Positions 38,271-50,200 of a stretch of 64,000 nt of DNA are shown in pieces. Under the pieces are notes generated by a model that searched no databases, was not told the DNA's origin, and saw nothing but the letters and a program-made list of their open reading frames with translations. Source of the stretch: Paragorgia papillata (lineage: Eukaryota; Cnidaria; Anthozoa; Scleralcyonacea; Coralliidae); contig JAWNZC010000337.1 of the NCBI GenBank assembly GCA_035771165.1, positions 682,001-746,000 of the forward strand, read 5' to 3'. A program made the translations under genes and the position numbers. Each line of letters starts with the position of its first letter. Position 1 is the stretch's first letter.

Positions 38271-41200
38271 GTAAGTTTATTTTAATGATTTACGGAACTA
38301 TTAGTATAAGTTTAAATACGACAACTGTAAACCTAGTGTGCGGTTGGGTCACCCGTGGTTGATGTTACAACTGAAGACAACTTTCAGCGCAACGTTGCCA
38401 ACAATCTTGCCAGACTTGCCACAGCCATGCACAACCAAATTTTGCTGAAATTCCCTGTGAATGGTATATTTGTGGCTATTTGAAAGTGTAAAAAAGTAGA
38501 GTGCTGCGTAGGCAGTGTTTTACTTAGATAGAGCAAAGGGTATTAAAACTGCCGAGAATAGTTCATTTAATAACGAAATACTGTCGTGTCGGATTCAAAC
38601 CCGCTCGAACGTCAGTATTTCGAATTCGTAGGCAGCTTACCACCTTTTTACTTTGCTGTAATTGTGGCTATTATTTATTTGGCCGGAAACGCGTTATCGA
38701 AGTTTAAATTGCGGTTAAAATTCTACATGTTTGGTGTTGTGGGAAGAACATACCAACATGCTTCCTTCGAATTAAGTTTGGTTTGATAATAGCAAAAATA
38801 CACAACCTTCCACATTATATAAATGGAACACACTAATAAGTCAAAACATTCTCAAAAAAGTTTCCTAATAACATTTCGTTGTTATTCCTGCATCATGTTC
38901 ATCAGAGTATTATTCATGTGTTGAAGATGTATGACTGTATACATGGATTACAGGTATCTTCAAACGTTGAGGGACAAAATATAACAAAATGAAAAACATA
39001 TATTTTCTGATTTACATGCATGTCATCTTATTCCGACATTCGCGTACAATATCATTTGACATTCACTATAAAAATCGTCGTTAAAAGATGCCTTGTCACA
39101 GTTGTGTGACATCACTGTAGCTGTAGCAAGAATTTCTATAAATGCTATAACCTGTAAACTCATCGCTTCACGTCTGATAAAAATGGATATAAACGTGTAA
39201 TTAACTTTTATACGTACGCGATATACGCAATAACCAATACGTATATTATAAAACACCCGAAGATGTAATATACGCACATTCAAAAACTTTACTAAACAAT
39301 GTGCCTTTGTTAAAGTAGGAATTGTTTACGTTTCGATTTCAACATCACGCAACCGAATCAGACTTCATTTTTTGAAGAGCCTTACACTGCTAACTATATT
39401 CACAACTTTTAACAACATATAGTATAAGTTGGTGGTGAAATCGTTATTTTTTATTTACATTTTTTTTCGACTTTCGATAACTCGAAATCTAAGCCGGAAG
39501 GGAAATCGATATATTAATTACATCGAGATGGCATTCAAATGACCTAGAAGTACTTGAAAGGTAAATCGGTATTTTATTGCGTATATTTCAAGTGTTGTTT
39601 TTCATATAAAGCCTAAAGGCTTTACTGACATCACAGGGAGCCCATCTTGGTAGCGCGTGGGCACCCTGTGACGGACTCGAAAGACGCGCGGCGGACTGTG
39701 GCACACTCCACGCCTTTTTTCCCGCTTCCGGTAACCGTTTTTCGTTTTTTTAAATCCCCTGCCACAGTCCCCCGCGCGTCTTTCGAGTCCGCCACAGTGC
39801 CCACGCGCTGCCAAGATGGGCTCCCTGTGCTGACATGAGCAATTTTACACAAACGTCATCGGTCTGGCATTATAATTAACACGTGCATTTCAACCAGAAA
39901 TGCCCACATTTCGGAATAAGAATAAAAGAAACAACGCACGTATACGCCTCAATTTGAAATACTCGGAATACTATCCCGCTAGGTTTTCTCGATTATAACC
40001 AGAGTATAACGTCAATAACTGTTGGTTAGGATTAGGAAAACATGTGACCAGGGTATAATTCCGCAGAAAAAGAACAAACAACCGAAAACTCGTACGCCCT
40101 AATTTGAAATACTCGTAATAATATTCCGGTTAGGCTCTCCCAATAATAACCAGAGTAGAACGTCAATAACCGTTGGTTAGGAAAACGTTTGATCAGGCCA
40201 TTAACGTTTGATCAGGTTATTAACGTTTGATCAGGTTATTCCGGAATAGGAATAGAGAAAACAACGCACGTACAGTCTAATTCGAAATACCGTCGAATAC
40301 GATTCGTAGTTATATATTATATATTGTATATTATATATTGTATATTGCATTGTATTGTGTATTATATTTTTCATTCTTGACATTGAGCAAAACGCTTGAC
40401 CGACAAAAGCAGTTCTAAGTGCGAGAGGTCTGGGAGAAAATGCATTACAATCTGTGTCTCGATGAGCTAATTCGACTTGCTCTGCCGTAGTTGACTAACA
40501 GCAACCTCGTACCCAGGATCAACGAACCAATCTTATATCCGCTACTCCGCCAACACCGCTGCCAAACGTTTGCCCATGCGTGAATTTGCTAGAGTAAACA
40601 TTGCAAGAGAAGTGGGAACTAGCCGTGGCAACAACAACCAGACAGTCAAGACTAAGTAAGACTCGACTATTCATTTGTGTTTTAAAAAAAGGGTCATGTT
40701 ACGAAGGGGTCATTTCAGAATATGTTACACTATTGACAAAGAAGCCATGCACAAATTACCTACCTTATATTTTTGGTTGGTATGCTTATAATTTTAACTT
40801 TTGTGTGGACTCTCGGAACAGTCAAATATTTCAGTGTTTTCCCGCTCTTTTTCGAGGTACGAGCTCGGGTGTCGCGCAGGCGCAAAACGTTTGGCAGCGG
40901 TGTTTACTCCGCCCCTCTGGAGATAAGACCCTGCAGGAGACTAGGGTCTAAGTTCATCATTGGGTATGAGGTTGGGACAGTTCAATGGGTTGGGGTTAAG
41001 CACTTGCCACGAGATCGGGGTGTCGTGAGTATATATGAATTACGCACGAGGCATATATTATATACAACTTCTAATCCAAGTTAATTATTTTCATATTAGG
41101 AAAGCGAAGTTGGACCAACCTTGCGAGATAAAGCAATGAGATGGATATGGGTTCTCAATGAGAATTTCAACTTTCAGCCTGAATCATTTGTTTTAGCTGT

Positions 41201-44200
41201 TCATATATTTGACACGTTCTTGCTAACAATGAAGGTAAAACGTCTTGATCACAGCATGTGATCTCTATTATAGCAATAGCATAGTTTCGAGTGCAATTTT
41301 GGAGAGAAAAAACATACGAGTGAGTTTTTCAGTCAAAAACCTCAAAATAGTGTGAGTAAGTGCTATTTGAGATATTCAAAAAACTCACGAGTTGAAAAAC
41401 TGCAAGGTACGGCAAGGTCAATGCGTATAAGTTATCGGCAAGGCGGTGACCGTAGTCTGTGACTCTGTAGCGCACCGCGGGCGACAGTGAATATTGTCTT
41501 TCCAATTAGTGTACACTAGTGCGTAAATTGTTGAATATTGCTTTGGTACATCAGTACATGTAGTCGGAGACTACGGCAATACGGGTCCGAACGAAGTCGA
41601 AAACCTTTCCGAAATCTGCGCTGTTCCACTTGTTTACACAGGACATGCACCATCCTAATCTGTCAGAACCTTTGGATGACACAACCCACTCAACATGAGG
41701 TATAATTACGCCCCTAAGAGTTTAAAATAAAAGAACATATCCATCGATAGTAAAGTAAAATAAATATTTGACGAGGGTCGCAGGCGCTTGCACTCATGAC
41801 AGATCTAATCATTTTTAATATAAGAACGAGTGCCTGAAGAAATATAATCCGTTAAAGACAATTGTTGTTGGTATAATATTGTAATTATACAATGATATGA
41901 ACGCCACGGTGTTTAATGTTTACATTCTGCTTTAAGATTTCGACAGCACAGCAAGTCGTCTTGTTTATTTACAATTAAGTTTAACCTTTGTCAGATTCAA
42001 GGTTTTATATGCATGGCCTGCGCACGGGATTGTGGTAGAGAACGCAAAGGATTGTGGTCGAGGATCGAGTTTAGCTTTTTTCTGCCTACAAAATTATGAA
42101 TGACTGCTACGTTCGCTGCACAGTAATAACATATTAGTTAGTTACAGAAATTGCAGCTTGATGTTAGTAATAATTGTCAGTTGTTTGCTGTACAAGCTGT
42201 GTTAGTAATACTCAGAAAAACTCTGAGCGGGACTCGAACCCTAATTACCTTAAATAACCTTGAAATAAAAGTAGCGTGCTGCGTAGGCAGTGTAGAAACA
42301 ACAATCGAAATATAGTAAGGTTAGATATACTGCCGAAAAAGAGAACGTAGGAATCTAACGTTTCGAGTTTAACGTAGGAATTTAACGTTTCGTTTTGCTC
42401 TCCTATCTGAGTTCTAGTGGCCCAATGGTTAGAGCGTCTGGCTAGCATTCAGAAGGTTGCGGGTTCGAGTCCCGCTTAGAGATCAGAGTTTTTCTGAGTA
42501 TTGTACAGCAAACAACTGACAATTATTACTAACATCAAGCTGCAATTTCTGAAACTAACTAACAATGTTTATGGACCTACATGTACTTGTAACCGAGCGG
42601 TTAAGACTCGTTCCCGAAGGACTGGGCACAGTCTAAGGTATAATTACCTTAAATATAACCTTGCTCTTGCTATCTGAGTCAAGTTCTAGTGGCCCAATGG
42701 TTCGAGCCTCTGGCTAGCATTCAGAAGGTTGCAGGTTCGAGTCCCGCTTAGAGTTTTTCTGAGTATTACCAACAAACACAGCTTGTACAGCAAACAACTG
42801 ACAATTATATTGGGAATTACTTAATCGCAGAGACCTATAAACTTTCGGGCTCACCAAAATTTAATAATTTTAAGGTTTATATGGGATGGGTTGGGTTGGG
42901 ATTAGTGTTTTTGGTTATAGGTGGCCCCCAATGGTTGCCAAGACCGTTCTCGTGAAAAGTTTAAATCTGGCCATGGGACGAAACTTGTTTGTTTTGGGTT
43001 GGGTCTTTTTTTTTTGGGGGGGGGGGGGGGGATAGTTGTTACATGATTCTCTCTTATTCTATTGTTTGATAACAACTAAATTATGCAACTTATGGATTTC
43101 ATGCAGATTACACTTTAAAACCCTTCTCAAAATGCAGGAAATGCTGTTTCAGAGATCCTAGAAATCCAATATTTTCTGGGGGAGCATGGCTCCGAGCCTC
43201 CGACCCCCCTAGCTCTTTTTCGCCCCACCATTGCCAGCACTCTGGTAGTGCCTTCCTAAAATATTGTTCACTTGACGTTTTTCTCTGATAAAGTGGCGAG
43301 CGTTAGATGGCTCCTACAGTCACAGGCAGTACACCAATCTTCATTATTTCGATTTATATTTGTACACTGCCTACGAGCGCTAGAAACTAGATTTTAATTT
43401 TAATATTGCTATTTGTGATACTTTTAGGTCAGATTGAACTATTTGCGATGTGTTGTCATGACTGCGTACTTTTTATCCATCAAGGCAGTTGAAGAGGATG
43501 AGGTAAACTATCAAATTGAATAATATACATTATGAGATATCATGTAAACGGTATTTATTTATTTAAATATATTAGATATTTATAATTGATTTATATCCCT
43601 TTAATATTTAGAGAATGGTTACAATCATTCAGCCAATCTTGGTCAAGTATTTCACTGTTATATATTCCAAAGTGCTTTAATCTGAGGCTCAGAAACTTTT
43701 CTACGTGTTGAACTGACAACGCGTCGCTTATCAAAAATCTTTCACACAACACTTACATTTTCATTTGTCATAGCGCACTGGACTCTATATAGAGAGTTAA
43801 CGACAAACTAACACCTTTTGCAGTCTTTCGTTTTCTTGCTTCGTTTTTGAGATATTTCAAATTGTTTGATATGCAAATTAAACATTTTGACGGTGTTTCT
43901 CCCACAAATTAACACCAAACATGTAGATTTTCAAGTGATTTTCAATTTATATTTGATAATAGCAAAGATATATAACCTTCTCCGTTAACTGATTATGCGC
44001 GTTTATTATATGGCTGGGCTTGTTTTCGGGTCGTTACCACTGACCTATATATATATAACTGGACTGCGTGCTCCTATTACCTTTGAGTTAGGAAAAGTGT
44101 CCCCAAAATCGTTTTCAAAATGGCGGCATTTATGGGTCGCTGACCGATACCTAAGAACCGGACTGATGACACATTTTTTTTTTACACAGTTTTTAAAACT

Positions 44201-47200
44201 GCCTGTATTTTGCTCGGCATCATTCAGTAGAATTATGTTATTTATAACTTGATAAAGTCTTCATATTTATAGAAGATGCTTATTTAAAAGCGCGAAAAAT
44301 AAAAGCATAACAGGTGTAAACATGAAGCGAAACGAACAAGCTCAAAAGTAAGAACTAACGTAGAACTAAAAACAGATAAGAAAACAATCCAAAAGCCATA
44401 TAATAAAAGGCTTATTAACCTCGTTTTCTCGGTCTGTACGGGAAAGTATTTGCCCTCGGTTTCTCTCGCTCCTTCGTCGCTCGGTCTGTACGAAAACCTC
44501 AGGCAAACACTTTCCCATACAGACCTCGAACTCGGTTAATAAGCCTTTAGTAATGCATGTCAAGATTATTTATTTGCATATTAAACAAACTGAAATATCT
44601 CAAAAACGAAGCAAGGAAACGAAAAACTAGAAAGGATGTTATTCTGTCATTTTAAGTTTTCTTTCAAATAAGACAGACTTAATTTTCACTTTCATAAGCA
44701 CTTTAAAACGGTGATCTACAGTAATTCTATATATAAATTTCGAAACTCCAAATGTATATATTACAGCATGCGTGACCATTCTCCAGTCCTTGCTTATAGT
44801 TGTATTTTCTTTGGTGGTTTCTATTTTGATAGAATATTCCTTTGGTCAACGAATTACTAGAAGCAAGTGAATGCGGATGCACCAAATCTGATATACTTAA
44901 AATGGAAAAAATAATATTAAGAGCACTCAAATGGAAAATATACATTGCAACACCACTCATTTTCCTACAACATGTAAGTCAATACGCAACAGAAAACCAA
45001 TCAATGAAACTTTTAAATTGAATGTTGAATGCTAGTGTGTTTTATCAAGGGAGCATAAAGGTACGAGAGCTAGGAATGTATAGCAAAAACCAAGTTTATT
45101 TTGACAGTCTTCAGTGATGGATATGGCGTACATCAGACCGGTCACGTAACTGACGCCAAAATAATCACGCAATTACACAACTTTTTGTCCCCAAAGTCTT
45201 CAACATGGCGCGGCTTGACATGGCAATGACCTTCAGTGATCGCAGAGATTAGGTTTAGTTTGCGAGTCGGCAAACACCAGGCAAGAATGACCGCGGTAGC
45301 GTCTCCTATGTAGTTTTTGACCGGTTTCCACAGAGATTTGACTGGTCTTTAATAAATTATTAAATTTGACCGATGAGCCTCAATCCCGATTGGCTCTCGC
45401 GTTGATTTTGGGCGTTTTGACTGGCGATCTGCACTATGGCAACCATGCATGGATTGCTAAGTCAGCTGAGATAATAATTTATTCATCGATTTGTAATCGA
45501 ACAAAAAGGCTTATCGCATGTCACAGCTATGTATAAATTGGTCACTCTTATAGATTGTTACCTCAGCTCGCTAACGATATCTAGGTTTACATATTTTTTA
45601 TTAATATACAGAATTAACGCCATATTGTTTTTCCCAAAAGGCAAAATGTATCCCGCAAGTCTACAGTAGCCTTAATAATATGTATTTTTCGTTTTCTAGT
45701 TCTACCAATTGTTTCTTATACATATAGCTGACTTCCAAAATATCTCTGGAAACATGCTCAAAGAAGCTGAAGAAAAATTACAGGAATGTATGTGTAAATG
45801 GCAGCTAACACAATTTAAGGTACTGGGACATAATTATATATGAAATTGTCCATTTCCCAAAAGAGTTGAAGACTGGTGATGAGTTAGGAACGCCAGAGTA
45901 TTTGGGATCGTTGGGAGGGAAAGGTTTCATGCTTGGTAGCGTAAGCACAATGAAACTGGCCATCCAAACGATCCCAAGAACACCAGCGCTCAATGCTATT
46001 TACCAGTCTTTAACTCTTTTGGGAAATGACTAATTATAACACAAAGACCAATTATTTGAGAAGACACTGATACAAAAAGAAAATATGAATTGATTAAATA
46101 ACCCTTTTCAGAAAAATATATACACATGCAGGTACAGTATGCAGCTTCATAAAATAACATTTCGAAAACGCGAACACCGCTTGCAAGTGACAAGTGTCAC
46201 ATGCTTATGGCATGCTTATGAAATACACTGCTTGAAAGAAATATGTTATTTACCGGCTGGGAGGTCCGTATAGAAAAATATTTGCCCGAGGTCTTAAAAA
46301 AGGCCCGAGGCCGCAGGCCGAGGGACATTTTTGAGACCGAGGGCAAATATTTTTCTATACGGACCGACGAAAACGGTAAATAACATATTTATTTTTTTGT
46401 TACATAATTAGATAAATTAACATAATTGAATTAAGTTGCGTAATCGAGATGACATTCACGTGATACTCAAAAGTCCAAAGTTTATCGTTCGACAGTCGTA
46501 AACAACTGCCGACATGTAGTCTGACAAGGAAGCTTGGAACCTTTTTTGTGATAAAAAAACATTCAAAACTTGAAGATCTAGTTACGCAGGGAAGTCAAAA
46601 TGCAGTCAGTGTTTTTAAAGTTTAGTTGATAAAGATTCTTCGTCGTTCTTCTTCGTCGCTTGCTCGTTTTTGACTGTTCGCTTGGAAAGTCGCTTTCAAT
46701 ATTTGGCTGACTGTATGAAAATTGAAAGTGTGTTCTTCGAGTTTGAAGACGAAAATGCTTGTAGTAAGCCATTTGTAATTTCAAGTTTCAAGGACATATG
46801 ACACGATGAGGTTGGCATGTGGAAAATATTTGACTAAAAGGTAATGAATTGTTGCGGTTTTGTTGAGTTTTATAGCGGTTGGATAACAGAAGAAAGACAG
46901 TTTAGTGTCAAAAGGTTTCAGCTTTTCTATCTTCTCGTGGTATGACTTTATATATATATATATATATACTTCTATATAGTTTCATTTAGTGATTCAAAAT
47001 ACTGTGTTCACAAGTTTATGTATGTTTTTCTTACCGTTTTAAACTGTTTTGTTTATAAATATCGCTCGTAAATTTTGCTGTCACAGTTTTCCTAGCGTTT
47101 CTTTTAAAATTCGCTGTTTACACATGAACTTGTCAAAACCATTTGGATAATCAAAATCATATGCATCCCCGTAGTCTCTGTTCAATATATTTTTTCTGTG

Positions 47201-50200
47201 GCAAGCGAAATAGTTATGAAAATCGATCAATTTTAATGACAGAATGTAAAAAAATAACTTTTTGGACCGCGGTACAAGATATCGTGAAATACCGTTTTCC
47301 CAGCGTTTCTTTTAAAATTCGCTGTTTACACATGAACTTGTCAAAACCATTTGGATAATAAAACTCATTTGCATCCCCATAGCTCTCTGTTGAATATATT
47401 TTTTCTGTGGCAAGCGAAATAGTTGTGAAAATCGATCAGTTTTAATTATGACAGAATGTAAAAAAATAACTTTTTGGACCGCGGTCCAAGATATCAAATT
47501 GCAGGAAACCCTAGGATTCGGCCCGCTCACGACTAATAAAGACTGAAGCTAATTACATCGTATCCCATATCTGTACTTGATGCAACAATTAACTGTAACT
47601 TCTGCATTCTATTTTAATACAAGAGGACACTCAGAGACTGCATATACCTCCGCCAGCGGGTTATTATTAGAGATGTTTAAAAATAAAACGAGCCATCCCG
47701 CTAACCAGGCTAGCTCACGAGACCTACACATGAATGAATGAATGAACGAACGAACGAACGAACGAACGAACGAACGAACGAACGAACGAACGACCGACCG
47801 ACCGACCGACCGACCGACCGACCGACCGACCGACCGACCGACCGACCGACCGAACGAACGAACGAACGAACGAACGAACGAACGAACGAACGAACGAATG
47901 AATGAATTGCTTGATTGCACTCGTACCCAAATTTAGACTTGCTCCAAGTCCGCCTCTTAGCGCTAGTTTTTGCGGGCCCGTGGAAAGGCCGGCGAGCGGA
48001 AAGGCGGGAGAGCGGAAAAGCGGGAGGAAAGAGACGGACTTGTTTCGCTTGCAGGTTTTTGAATCTAATTAAATATTCTGGCGGGAAATCGCTGAAACGT
48101 ACATCGCCCTGTTTTGACGTGTTTCGGGTTGTCGTACATGCAATGGAAAGTGGTTCTACCCCTACTAAAACGTTTTCAAGAGTTGTTCAACTCCAACTTC
48201 CAAAGAATGTTAAATCACGGATATTAGATACTGTGGATCCGAATTACGTCACCGGTCGAAAAATTGACCGGTGAATTTTGGCGCGCTGCAGGTGGGAAAA
48301 GTCCCTTTCAACGAGGAACCGAAAGGTCAAAAATGTCGAAAGGTCAAAAATGTTTGAAAAGGACTTTGAGAAAGTCTAACCAAAATTATGCAAAAATGTT
48401 TACATAAACTAAGGATAATAAGCGCAATCAAGCATTTCTACATTGTTATTAATTTCTCATCTAAATCTCAACCAAATTGGTTAATCTTTCCACAAACTTG
48501 TATGAAAATCTGTGCAGTATTTTGTGAGATATCCTGGCGACAGACAGAAAGACAAACAACAAATAAACAAACAAAACAAACAAACAAACAAACAAACAAA
48601 CAAACAAACAAACAAACAGGGGTAAGAACCTAACCTCCTGGCGGAGGTAATAAGTACAAAATTTTATTTAACATAAAGTTACCAAGTATTATACTAGTTT
48701 TTAAAGATGATGTTTGTGATTTTTTAGAGTTCAGTACTTGCCTTTGCTGTGCTGGAAATTAAACTCAAAGGACTATTGGACCAGACGTCTTTGTTACAGC
48801 TGCAGAACATACGGCAAATGGCAGAGGTATATGTAAGGGGCTGCTCATATGAGGCGGGCTAGCCTGGCTACCGGGGCTGATTTTATGTCACGAAAATCCT
48901 ATTACGATTATTTGAGTAGTGCAGAATGACACAAAAAAGAAAAATTGCCTTCGTTTTTCTGTAAGGATAGCACACATTGTAGTTTAAATCTTTTTTGAAG
49001 TCATATAGAAAGATTTTCGCGACATAAAATCAGCCCGGCAACCAGGCTAGCCCGCCTCATAATGAACGGCCCCTTATAGAGCGTAAAACAGCAGAGGGTT
49101 GCGTAGGCAGTGTAGCAAAGTGAAAAAGTGGTCCTTAGAGTCCCTGAAACGCCATTTCCTGCACTTTGAGGGGTGATTTTACAGAATTCTGAAGGTTATA
49201 AAACGTCATAAAAAATGCACACATTTTAGGACGATTACGAAATTTCGCCCGAGCCCTAACTACTTCGTATCAGCGGAGGGGATGCAACCGAGTGTACTTT
49301 ATGTAACTCTTCATGAAATGCAATAGTACTGCTGACCGTTCTCGGTTCTCCTGCTAACGCCGGAGTGTTTATCAGCCCTGAGCGCCACTGACAAATAATA
49401 TTATAGCCACAATCTTAAAAAGTCTCAATACTACTTCCCCCCCCCCCCCCCCCCAAATGTTTTCTCCGCGGATTTGGAAGAATTAATAAGAAATCGATCT
49501 GGAAAAGAACAGGGGTGTCCATAACATGTCCACCCGTGGCGCCGCCACTGCATGCTCATTTAAAGCGTTTACACTGCCGAAAGTCAACGTAGCCTGCGTA
49601 GCAAGCGTTCCTTTGTAGCCTGGGTGAGGTTTCTTTGTAGCCTGGGTGAGGATTTACGACAATTTTTCAATAATTGTCGCATTCGTTGCAACAGTTAAAT
49701 AAGGACGTTTCCAGGCAAAATTTGAGACGTTACTGGGCGGCTCAAAGCCGGAAGCTCTGTTGGATTACTGCACTTGATTGACAGAATAACTAAAGCCGCA
49801 CCAATCAGAAGTCCCCGTTCGTGGGCGAACGGGGTTTTCAAAATCCAGGGGTTAGTCTGCAAGCGTTTCCTCCACCTTCGTACCCAGGCTACCAAGAAAC
49901 GCTTGTACGCAGGCTAAAGTCAACGCAAAAAATGTGTTGACTCGAGCAGGATTTGAACTGACGTACACTTTCGGGATACCGCTCCACTGCTAAATTAAGA
50001 CTTATCTCAATCCGTCAAGCCCAAGGTACAGAAAACCTGTGTTTAAGACTCCTCACAAGCTAGTATTTAGTGATAATTATAAAGAAGAAAATGAGAATAT
50101 AGTCTATAATCTTGCTATTGCATGTTACCATAAATTTACAGTGAAACCCCGCCGACGGGAATGGGGCTAATACATAATTCTACAATTTTTTTAGTATAAA

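Larger units (their letters stand above)
36915..38345. repeat. Large palindrome at the 5' end of cyclin gene 2
   Basis: Centre near 37814. Inner arms 37330-37807 and 37821-38290 are nearly identical inverted copies (CGGTACCATATCTCGGGTAC, CGACTTCTTCGACCGG, AGTGAGTTGAAAGTTG). Outer arms continue at 36920-36960 and 38310-38345. A separate hairpin element (36994-37160) interrupts the left arm. The right arm carries the candidate first exon; the left arm carries its 5-bp-shorter mirror. Confidence 0.85.

Noticed and set aside
40601..40951. 116-codon frame at 40.6 kb as a cyclin N-terminal exon
   Set aside because: Begins at TTG, not ATG, and its only good donor (40655) leaves phase 1, which does not join the phase-0 cyclin acceptor at 41100. 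Another frame with ATG at 40576 is kept as an alternative.
42405..42482. Functional tRNA-Ala(AGC) gene
   Set aside because: D, anticodon and T arms look tRNA-like, but the acceptor stem does not pair, and the tail is shared with other SINE copies nearby.
47609..47936. Arg/Ser- and Thr/Asp-repeat frames
   Set aside because: Products of the tetranucleotide array.
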